A DNA stretch of 7,019 nucleotides, from the NCBI GenBank assembly GCA_013042165.1, contig JABDQT010000321.1, positions 1-7,019 of the forward strand, given 5' to 3'. Origin of the DNA: Kiritimatiellales bacterium. Its GTDB lineage: Bacteria; Verrucomicrobiota; Kiritimatiellia; Kiritimatiellales; Pontiellaceae. The notes below the pieces were generated by a model. The model saw only the letters and a program-made list of their open reading frames with translations. It made no database searches and was not told where the DNA came from. This document shows positions 1 to 5,527 of the stretch, piece after piece. Position numbers and translations under genes: made by a program. Positions within the stretch are counted from its first letter, which is position 1. Each line of letters starts with the position of its first letter.

Positions 1-354
1 GCACCCTATTATGACGACGAGGGCAATCTCCAGGCCCAGCTTTACGGGGGATATGCCAAGGTACTCGAAAACGGCCTCGCCGACGTGACGAATCTGCGGA
101 TCGATGTCTATCAGAACGACCGCGTGGCCCTGACGATCTTCGCGCCGCACTGTTTTACACAGGTTGTCGGCGGTGACGGGGCAAAGAGCTTGATCGTTTT
201 TTCCGATGGCGACGTGCTCATCGAAATGACGGAAATGTCGATTATTGGCCAGGGCTTTCGTTTTTCATCAACCGACAATCGCTTCGAGATTCTGCGCGAT
301 TCCAAAGTGCTTTTAAAGGAGTCTGCGCGGAAGATGGAGGAGATCGAGCTTTGA
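1..354 (+). CDS. lptC: LptC-like LPS export protein, C-terminal part (5' truncated)
   Basis: The frame is open from the first base of the window to TGA at 352-354, so 117 codons of a gene that starts upstream are seen. A GTG at 85 could open a shorter frame, but coding-like sequence (a motif reading YYDDEGNLQAQLYG) precedes it in frame, so I take the gene as 5' truncated. The visible part has the alternating short beta-strand pattern of LptC/OstA-type periplasmic proteins: a 'G-x-L' opening strand, a strand resembling 'L-R-I-D-V-Y', then 'GQGFRFSSTDNRFEIL' near the end, like the closing strands of LptC. In known systems LptC is anchored in the inner membrane, binds LptB2FG and passes LPS to LptA. 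The signal anchor would lie outside the window. The position directly before an LptA-like gene and lptB supports the call. The gene overlaps the next by 4 bases (TTGA). A generic OstA-like protein is the main alternative. Confidence 0.62.
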   Translation, partial: APYYDDEGNLQAQLYGGYAKVLENGLADVTNLRIDVYQNDRVALTIFAPHCFTQVVGGDGAKSLIVFSDGDVLIEMTEMSIIGQGFRFSSTDNRFEILRDSKVLLKESARKMEEIEL

Positions 355-407
355 GCCGAAACCTGTCATTGCTTCTCTTTTGCTGCGTGTTTCTGGTTGC
401 CGCCTGC
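351..407 (+). other. Type II (lipoprotein) signal peptide of the LptA-like protein
   Basis: The first 19 codons encode a short n-region with one arginine, an uninterrupted hydrophobic stretch and the lipobox VAAC, with the cysteine at codon 19 (bases 405-407). By the general rule this cysteine would be lipidated and become residue 1 of the mature protein. Serine at +2 would favour outer-membrane sorting under the E. coli Lol rule, but that rule may not hold in this lineage. Two further cysteines (11, 12) lie within the hydrophobic core and do not fit a lipobox as well. Confidence 0.75.
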
Positions 408-1430
408 TCCAGAAATGAGTCGGTGGAAGCGGATTCTTCCGGCGCATCAAACGAGGTTCGGGAAGTCGCTGGGGATTCCTTCGCCGTACCGATGGCGGAA
501 ACCAATGTCGTGGATCGCTTGGCTCAGCCGGAAGAAGCTTCTTCGGACGGTGATTTTACCCGGCTCATTCGGCGTCTGGATGAGATGAAGTCGATCGAAC
601 GCCGGGAGGGACAAGTCCTGATGACGGGCGAGCGACTGGTTTTTGATTATGATCGGCGGGATGTGCGCATGGAGCAGGGCGTGGTGGTTGCCGATGATCA
701 GGGTACGATGACAACGGAATCCCTGATCGGCCGGTTTTCGATTTCCAATACCGTGGAGTTTCTCGAGGCGGAAGGCGGGGTGTCGATTCAGAGTTTGGAT
801 CGGACGGCCGCCTCCGGCAAGGCTCTTTACGATTACCGGAATGGTCGTATTCGGATGGAGGAAAAAGCGAGCGTCTCTGTGGGCGGTAACAGGCTTTCCG
901 GGGAGCAGATCGAGTTTTGGGTCACGCAGGACCGCCGGCTGATCTGCGAGCCGAATGCCCTGCTGGTGATTTCCGGGGCATCCGATCTGACCATCGGCGA
1001 GTTGCCGGAGCGCATCGGGAGCACGACGGAGGTTCGCGCCGACCGGGTGACCTACGATCAATCCAGGGCCGAGGTGCGGGTGGAAGGCAATGTTCGTCTG
1101 CGCGATACCCGAGCTGCGATGAACTGCGCGAAAATCCGCTTATTCCTGAAAGATGCCGGCGAAATTGATTGGATAGAAGCGGTTGATGAGGTAATAATAC
1201 AAACAGAAGACAGAAAGGCGCTGGCCGACAGGGCGACCTATCACGTGGGTGAAGGAAAATTCACGCTGGAGGGGGACCCGAAGGTAAAGCTTGGACTGAA
1301 TATAATGACCGGTGACCGGATCACATTCTGGCATGAAACGAAGCGAATGGTGTGCGAGCCCAATGCGCGCGTTTTGTTGCAATTGGACGAGGAAACCCGA
1401 GCAAAATTCCTGAAAGATTTGAAAGAGTAA
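351..1430 (+). CDS. lptA: Lipoprotein with two tandem LptA/OstA domains (LPS transport)
   Basis: This 359-residue protein likely forms part of the periplasmic bridge that carries LPS from LptC to the outer-membrane LptD. The TTG start at 351 overlaps the preceding stop and has GGAGG at 336-340. It is preferred because only this start gives a full signal peptide: a basic tip (R3), a hydrophobic core L5-L15, and a lipobox V16-A17-A18-C19 with serine at +2. Residues about 20-75 are a low-complexity acidic linker. Two OstA-like beta domains follow, about 87-207 and 225-344. Each ends with the same block: a glycine, then I-x-F-W, then arginine, then CEPNA at 199-203 and again at 335-339. E. coli LptA is about 185 residues with one domain and a cleaved, non-lipid signal, so this protein is about twice as long and probably lipid-anchored. 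It abuts lptB with no gap. The role in LPS transport is inferred from fold pattern and neighbours. Confidence 0.72.
   Translation: MSRNLSLLLFCCVFLVAACSRNESVEADSSGASNEVREVAGDSFAVPMAETNVVDRLAQPEEASSDGDFTRLIRRLDEMKSIERREGQVLMTGERLVFDYDRRDVRMEQGVVVADDQGTMTTESLIGRFSISNTVEFLEAEGGVSIQSLDRTAASGKALYDYRNGRIRMEEKASVSVGGNRLSGEQIEFWVTQDRRLICEPNALLVISGASDLTIGELPERIGSTTEVRADRVTYDQSRAEVRVEGNVRLRDTRAAMNCAKIRLFLKDAGEIDWIEAVDEVIIQTEDRKALADRATYHVGEGKFTLEGDPKVKLGLNIMTGDRITFWHETKRMVCEPNARVLLQLDEETRAKFLKDLKE
894..1367 (+). repeat. Internal protein-level repeat in the LptA-like gene (two copies of the FW...CEPNA block)
   Basis: Codons 182-203 (bases 894-959) and 319-339 (1305-1367) encode the same pattern: glycine, isoleucine, FW, several charged residues with an arginine, then CEPNA. 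The copies start 137 codons apart, which matches the spacing of the two OstA-like domains. DNA identity is low, so the duplication is old. Confidence 0.7.
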
Positions 1431-2168
1431 ATGGCATCTGCAGATACCTATCTGATCCAGACCGAAAAACTGGTGAAGGCATACAAGGGCCGAAAGGTCG
1501 TGCGCGAAGTGGAAATCAATGTCAAGGCTGGCGAGATCGTCGGTCTGCTTGGACCGAACGGCGCGGGGAAGACCACAAGTTTCTACATGATTGTCGGTCT
1601 CGTGCGCCCGACGAGCGGCAAGGTCTATTTTAACGGGAAGAATGTCACCGGCACGCCCATGTACAAACGGGCACGCATGGGCATGGGCTATCTCTCGCAG
1701 GAACCTTCTATTTTCCGCATGCTGAGCGTGCAGGACAATGTCATGGCGATTCTTGAAACGCTTCCGATTTCGGCGCGGGAGCGCAATACGCGCCTGGAGC
1801 AGTTGCTGGAGGATCTGAAAATCAGCCACCTGGCCAAACAGAAGGCCTATACCTTGAGCGGCGGCGAACGCCGTCGCCTGGAAATTACGCGTGCGCTCGT
1901 GACCAACCCATCCATCATTCTGCTCGACGAGCCGTTCAGCGGGGTGGATCCGCTGGCTGTGAACGATGTGCAGGACATTGTCAGGGACTTGCGGAACAAG
2001 GGTTTGGGCGTATTGATTACAGACCATAATGTGCGGGAAACACTGGCCGTGGTCGACCGCGCCTATCTGCTTTGCGAGGGGCAGGTACTCAGCGAGGGCG
2101 ATAGCGATTTTTTAGTAAACGACGAGGTGAGCCGCGAGCTCTATCTGGGTCCGCGGTTCAGTATGTAG
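1431..2168 (+). CDS. lptB: LptB, ATP-binding protein of the LPS export ABC transporter
   Basis: LptB is the cytoplasmic ATPase that pairs with LptF and LptG to extract LPS from the inner membrane and push it along LptC and LptA. This 245-residue protein is close to the usual family length (about 240). All ABC motifs are intact: Walker A GPNGAGKTT at 41-49, Q-loop glutamine Q90, signature LSGGE at 142-146, Walker B ILLDEP at 163-168, D-loop SGVD at 170-173, and the switch histidine H199 within TDHNVRETL, a wording typical of LptB compared with branched-chain amino acid ABC proteins. The ATG follows the lptA stop directly (TAAATG), so translation is probably coupled. LptF and LptG are not in this window and must be encoded elsewhere, as in many bacteria. 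Confidence 0.95.
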   Translation: MASADTYLIQTEKLVKAYKGRKVVREVEINVKAGEIVGLLGPNGAGKTTSFYMIVGLVRPTSGKVYFNGKNVTGTPMYKRARMGMGYLSQEPSIFRMLSVQDNVMAILETLPISARERNTRLEQLLEDLKISHLAKQKAYTLSGGERRRLEITRALVTNPSIILLDEPFSGVDPLAVNDVQDIVRDLRNKGLGVLITDHNVRETLAVVDRAYLLCEGQVLSEGDSDFLVNDEVSRELYLGPRFSM

Positions 2169-2175
2169 TACTAAC

Positions 2176-2183
2176 GAAAGGAG
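2176..2183 (+). promoter_or_regulatory. Strong ribosome binding site for hpf
   Basis: GAAAGGAG lies six bases before the ATG at 2190, within the 21-base gap after lptB. It fixes the hpf start. The gap is too short to hold an obvious separate promoter. Confidence 0.75.
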
Positions 2184-2189
2184 CAAGCC

Positions 2190-2486
2190 ATGCAGGTAAG
2201 TATCACAGGACGCCATGTCACTGTAACCGACAACGTTAAAACTCATGTCGAGGACAAGCTGGAACGGTGTTTGGGCGTGTTCCCGCGGATAGAATCCATC
2301 CACGTCATCCTGGACTCCGAGAAGCGCCTTCAGGTTTCTGAAATCGTGATCCAGGGAGGCAACCATATCCGTATCTCCGCGACGGAGAAATCCGAAAATC
2401 TGTATGATGCGATCGACCGCTCGATCGAGCACGCCGAGCGCCAGATGCGCAAGCAGCACGACAAGGTCAAGGATCACCACAAGTAA
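2190..2486 (+). CDS. hpf: Short ribosome hibernation promoting factor (HPF/YfiA family)
   Basis: The product (98 residues) is a small ribosome-associated protein of the HPF/RaiA family, which binds the 30S decoding region and keeps ribosomes inactive in slow growth. It aligns along its whole length with E. coli HPF (95 residues): it opens with MQVSITGRHVTVTD, has the middle strand V-I-L-D-S-E-K, then N-L-Y-D-A-I-D at about 71-77, and ends in a basic helix rich in R, K and H. It has no C-terminal extension of the kind that lets long-form HPF (about 180 residues) dimerise ribosomes by itself. Short HPF in gammaproteobacteria acts with RMF; no RMF gene is seen here. The gene lies between lptB and hprK, as hpf does near lptB and PTS genes in proteobacteria. 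I call it short HPF rather than YfiA from length and context. Confidence 0.92.
   Translation: MQVSITGRHVTVTDNVKTHVEDKLERCLGVFPRIESIHVILDSEKRLQVSEIVIQGGNHIRISATEKSENLYDAIDRSIEHAERQMRKQHDKVKDHHK
2410..2427. repeat. Perfect 7-base inverted repeat inside hpf
   Basis: CGATCGA and TCGATCG flank a four-base CCGC spacer, forming a possible RNA hairpin within the codons for the conserved A-I-D-R-S-I segment of HPF. There is no T run after it, and it may simply reflect codon choice. Confidence 0.4.
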
Positions 2487-2503
2487 AAGCCGCAACGTTC
2501 ATC

Positions 2504-2510
2504 AGGAGGT
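2504..2510 (+). promoter_or_regulatory. Consensus ribosome binding site for hprK (decides a GTG start)
   Basis: AGGAGGT ends five bases before the GTG at 2516. This near-perfect match to the 16S tail makes GTG the start, although no ATG is close by. A TTG at 2514 is in another frame and can be ignored. Confidence 0.8.
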
Positions 2511-2515
2511 GAATT

Positions 2516-3454
2516 GTGTCCATTACCGTTAGAACGCTATGGGAAGAGGGAGCCGAAAAGTTATCCCTGAGCATTATCGTCGGCGAGGGAAACCTGGACC
2601 GCAAATTGGCGGAAACCGCCATGAACCGGCCCGGTCTGGCGTTGACCGGCTTTTTCCAGTATTTCGCAAACCAGCGTATGCAGATTTTCGGGTTGGCGGA
2701 ATTCACCTACCTGAAGAGTCTTTCGCAGACCGAGAAAATGAAGCGCCTGAAGGAGCTCTTCGATCAGCAGATACCTGGCATCGTCATTACCAGAAACCGC
2801 AAGGCCCCCAAGGAAATTCTCGAGTTGGCGGAACAGTACAAGGTACCCGTACTCCGCACACCTATGGTGACCATGAACTTCGTGAACGAATGCACGGTGC
2901 TGCTTGAAAAGCTGACGGCGCCGTATGAGCGGGTTCAGGGAACCACCATGGAGTTGATGGGCATTGGGGTATTGATCCGGGGCAAGCCGGGTATCGGCAA
3001 AAGCGAGACCGCGCTGTCATTGATCGAGCGCGGACATAGTCTGGTCTCGGACGACGTTACCGAATCGCGGTTAACGAGCCGCGGCCGCATAGTTTGCTGG
3101 GCCAGCGAGGTGACGCGATACCACATGGAAATCCGCGGTTTGGGCATCATCCATGTTCCGAGCCTGTTTGGTGTGGCCGCCATCCGGCGGCAAACGGAAC
3201 TTGATCTGGTGGTCAACCTGACAAAACCCACCGGAAACGAAGACCGCACCGGAGTCTATCCCGAAACGGTCTCCATTCTGGGTGTCGATGTGCCCTCGAT
3301 CACGTTACCGGTTCGTTCCGGACGCGATATGGCCAACATTGTCGAAGTGGCCGCCCTGAACCAGAAGCTGAAGGAACTCGGTCATGACGCAGCGAAAGAG
3401 CTTGATGATAAGATTATCAACCGGCTCACAAAAGGGCGAGTGAAGCATGGCTGA
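2516..3454 (+). CDS. hprK: HPr kinase/phosphorylase, with Gln in place of the usual active-site His
   Basis: HprK phosphorylates and dephosphorylates a serine of HPr in response to metabolites, linking carbon status to gene control. The 312 residues match the usual length. An N-terminal domain (about 1-130) precedes the catalytic P-loop domain. Visible motifs: Walker A GKPGIGKSE at 156-164 with K162, the acidic pair D179-D180, the family signature EIRGLGII at 205-212 followed by LFG at 217-219, an arginine in 'DRTG' at R244, and VRSGRD at 266-271. One departure stands out. The residue before G142 is Q141 (codon CAG at 2936-2938), where other HprKs have the histidine of the 'HG' motif, listed as an active-site residue (H138 in B. 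subtilis numbering). The LFG segment continues VAAIR rather than the common AGAVR. The substrate gene ptsH follows with an 8-base overlap. The family call is firm; whether both kinase and phosphorylase activities remain is unknown. Confidence 0.93.
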   Translation: MSITVRTLWEEGAEKLSLSIIVGEGNLDRKLAETAMNRPGLALTGFFQYFANQRMQIFGLAEFTYLKSLSQTEKMKRLKELFDQQIPGIVITRNRKAPKEILELAEQYKVPVLRTPMVTMNFVNECTVLLEKLTAPYERVQGTTMELMGIGVLIRGKPGIGKSETALSLIERGHSLVSDDVTESRLTSRGRIVCWASEVTRYHMEIRGLGIIHVPSLFGVAAIRRQTELDLVVNLTKPTGNEDRTGVYPETVSILGVDVPSITLPVRSGRDMANIVEVAALNQKLKELGHDAAKELDDKIINRLTKGRVKHG

Positions 3455-3725
3455 GGAGACCATTGTTAAGAAGTTCAAAGTGTTGAACGAATATGGCATT
3501 CATGCCCGCCCCGCGGCCTTGCTTGTGAAGGCTGCCGGAAAGTTTGATTCTGAAATTTTTATTGAAAAAGATGGCAACAAGGTGTCGTGCAAGAGCATCA
3601 TGGGTTTGATGACAATCGAAGGTTATCCCGGCAGTACGATGCAGGTAACTGCATCCGGCTCGGATGCGCGGGAGGCCATGGACGAAATAGAGGAACTATT
3701 CGTCAATAAGTTTTTCGAAGATTAG
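3447..3725 (+). CDS. ptsH: HPr, phosphocarrier protein of the PTS
   Basis: HPr carries phosphate from enzyme I to sugar-specific enzymes II or to regulatory targets. The 92-residue product has both phosphorylation sites. The catalytic histidine is H19 in the motif GIHARPAALLV, and the regulatory serine is S50 in CKSIMGLM, with the hydrophobic residues I51 and M52 that HprK uses for docking. The serine site is thus intact next to its own kinase gene. The family is usually 85-90 residues; the few extra residues are at the two ends. The ATG at 3447 lies inside hprK (8-base overlap), so the two are probably translated together. Upstream there is only a weak purine-rich stretch (AAAGGGCGAG, 3431-3440), consistent with coupling. 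It is a true HPr with the Ser site, not the NPr/PtsO type usually placed near lptB-rpoN in proteobacteria. Confidence 0.96.
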   Translation: MAEETIVKKFKVLNEYGIHARPAALLVKAAGKFDSEIFIEKDGNKVSCKSIMGLMTIEGYPGSTMQVTASGSDAREAMDEIEELFVNKFFED

Positions 3726-3730
3726 GCCCG

Positions 3731-5506
3731 GTGACTGGAATGCAGGCTAAGAAAGAAGTTATCCTCAAAGGCGTAGGGGTCTCGCCCGGAATTGCGCTGT
3801 GCGAGGCGCAGCTGATCTCGTTCCGCACGGAGAAGGCCGTTCAGCGTGAGATTGCTGCCGAGGAAGTGCCCGGCGAAATTGCACGCTTTGAAGATGCCCT
3901 GATCACCACACACGACCAGATCAAGCATATCCAGAAGCAGGTGGCCGAGGTTCTCGGAGATGAACATGCCAGTATTTTTGATGCGCACATTCTGGTGGTG
4001 GATGACCGCACCTTCATTGAAGATGTCATCCGGACCGTCAAGAAAGACCTGATCAATGTCGAGCCGGTCTTGCAGGCCGTTGCGAACCGTTATGCCGACA
4101 TGCTGTCCAAGGTGGAGGACTCGTATCTTTCTGAGCGCGCTGCCGATATCCGCGACGTAACAAAACGTATTATGGCCAATCTCGCAGGCGAATCGCTTGA
4201 TCAGATGAAGAAGATCAAAAAGCCCTGCATTGTGGTGGCTCACGATTTATCCCCATCCGATACCGCCAACATTGACCGGACAATGGTAAAGGCGTTTGTG
4301 ACCGATTTAGGAAGCGCAACCTCGCATACGGCCATCATGGCCAAGGCGCTTGAGGTTCCGGCCGTGGTGGGGCTGCATAATGTCACGGCGGTGGTCGACT
4401 CGGGGGATGAAATTCTCCTCGATGGCGCAAGAGGCCACGTATACATCAATCCCACTCCCGAGCGGATCGAGGAGTACCGCAAACGCGCACAGGATCAGGT
4501 GCAGATTCTGCAGGAACTCGATACCCTGCGCGACAAGCCGCCGGAGACCTTGGATGGCTATCTGGTGCCCATCACGGCCAACATTGAGCTGATGGAGGAG
4601 CTCGACGCTGTCGGCGCCCGAGGTGCGAAGGGGATCGGTCTCTTCCGAACGGAGTTTCTTTTCCTGAGCGGCAGCAGCCTGCCCGACGAGGACGAACAGG
4701 CCGAGGCCTATTCAAAGGCGGCGCAAGGCCAGTATCCTTCGCCTGTGGTCATCCGTACGCTGGATCTTGGTGCGGACAAGCTCCCCTCGGGATTCCAGGC
4801 GCCCGATGAGATGAATCCTTTTCTCGGCGACCGGGCCATACGCCTTTGCCTTTCCCGGCCCGAGCTGTTCAAGACACAGCTGAGGGCCATCCTGCGTGCG
4901 AGCGCATACGACAATGTGCAAATCATGTATCCTATGGTTTCCTGTGTGCAGGAGGTCATCGATGCCAACGCGTTGTTGTGTGAATGTATGGATGAGCTGG
5001 ACAAAGAAGGCATTCCGTTCAACAAGGATATCCAGATCGGAACGATGATCGAAGTGCCATCCGCTGCGCTGATCGCCGATATTCTTGCGCCGCATGTGAG
5101 TTTTTTCAGTCTCGGGACGAATGATCTGATTCAGTACACCATGGCGGTGGATCGTGGAAACGAAAATGTTTCTCATCTCTACAAGCCGACACATATGGCG
5201 ATTATCCGGCTTATCGATCACGTCGTGAAGGTGAGCCATGAACACGGACTGTGGACCAGTGTCTGTGGGCAAATGGCCGCGAATCCGCAGTTGGTTCCGC
5301 TGCTTGTGGGAATTGGTGTGGATGAGCTCAGCGTGAGTCCTTCGCTGGCGCCGATGGTCAAGGATGTCGTGCGCAAGCTCTACTATTCCGATGCCGTCGA
5401 GCTGGCGCAAAAGGCATTGGTTTCCTCGTCGGCGGAATGTGTTGAAGAACTGTGCCATGCCATGATTAAGAAGATCGCCCCCGAGCTGCTCGAGTTTTCA
5501 GAGTAG
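3731..5506 (+). CDS. ptsI: PTS enzyme I (phosphoenolpyruvate-protein phosphotransferase)
   Basis: Enzyme I takes phosphate from phosphoenolpyruvate and passes it to HPr in the cytoplasm. The 591 residues (E. coli: 575) show the domain order of the family: an N-terminal part with the HPr-binding helices (about 30-150), the phosphohistidine swivel domain with H199 in SATSHTAIMAK, and the PEP-binding barrel. In the barrel I see GIGLFRTEFLF (301-311), R342 in VIRTLDLGADK, NPFLGDRAIR (362-371), metal ligands E441 and D465 (the latter in LGTNDLIQYT), R475 and catalytic C512 in SVCGQMA. All key residues sit 10 positions beyond their E. coli counterparts. Two small changes are Q514 where CGE is usual and D367 where E. 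coli has W. No GAF domain is present, so this is the sugar-PTS type and not PtsP. GTG 3731 is used here; ATG 3740, preceded by GGTG at six bases, is an equally good start and gives 588 residues. No enzyme II gene is in the window. Confidence 0.96.
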   Translation: MTGMQAKKEVILKGVGVSPGIALCEAQLISFRTEKAVQREIAAEEVPGEIARFEDALITTHDQIKHIQKQVAEVLGDEHASIFDAHILVVDDRTFIEDVIRTVKKDLINVEPVLQAVANRYADMLSKVEDSYLSERAADIRDVTKRIMANLAGESLDQMKKIKKPCIVVAHDLSPSDTANIDRTMVKAFVTDLGSATSHTAIMAKALEVPAVVGLHNVTAVVDSGDEILLDGARGHVYINPTPERIEEYRKRAQDQVQILQELDTLRDKPPETLDGYLVPITANIELMEELDAVGARGAKGIGLFRTEFLFLSGSSLPDEDEQAEAYSKAAQGQYPSPVVIRTLDLGADKLPSGFQAPDEMNPFLGDRAIRLCLSRPELFKTQLRAILRASAYDNVQIMYPMVSCVQEVIDANALLCECMDELDKEGIPFNKDIQIGTMIEVPSAALIADILAPHVSFFSLGTNDLIQYTMAVDRGNENVSHLYKPTHMAIIRLIDHVVKVSHEHGLWTSVCGQMAANPQLVPLLVGIGVDELSVSPSLAPMVKDVVRKLYYSDAVELAQKALVSSSAECVEELCHAMIKKIAPELLEFSE

Positions 5507-5527
5507 CGCATCGAAACCAAGACGGCT
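5507..5527. other. Convergent junction, 21 bases, no clear terminator
   Basis: The ptsI stop and the stop of the minus-strand membrane protein gene are only 21 bases apart. I see no strong GC-rich hairpin followed by a T run in either direction. A 4-base stem (CGAG-CTG-CTCG, 5482-5492) followed by AGTTTT inside the end of ptsI is too weak to call a terminator. Confidence 0.6.

Noticed and set aside
85..354. Separate 89-codon gene starting at GTG 85
   Set aside because: The frame continues upstream to the window edge with similar composition and no ribosome site before GTG 85, so it is the tail of a longer LptC-like gene.
447..1061. 204-codon minus-strand open frame opposite the LptA-like gene
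   Set aside because: Its product is rich in H, P and R with no recognisable fold, and it lies wholly against a gene with a signal peptide and two matching domains on the plus strand. It is a shadow frame.
1140..2027. 295-codon minus-strand open frame opposite lptB
   Set aside because: The plus strand here encodes LptB with every ABC motif intact. The minus-strand product shows no family pattern and is an antisense shadow of a GC-rich gene.
2169..2189. Remnant of rpoN between lptB and hpf
   Set aside because: The gap is 21 bases and is mostly a ribosome binding site. There is no room for a relic, so rpoN is simply absent here.
4712..5458. 248-codon minus-strand open frame opposite ptsI
   Set aside because: It is rich in H and R and covers the conserved PEP-binding barrel of enzyme I. 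There is no ribosome site or recognisable domain.
5482..5496. Possible intrinsic terminator at the end of ptsI (CGAG-CTG-CTCG then AGTTTT)
   Set aside because: The stem is only four base pairs, the T run is short, and it lies within the ptsI coding sequence.
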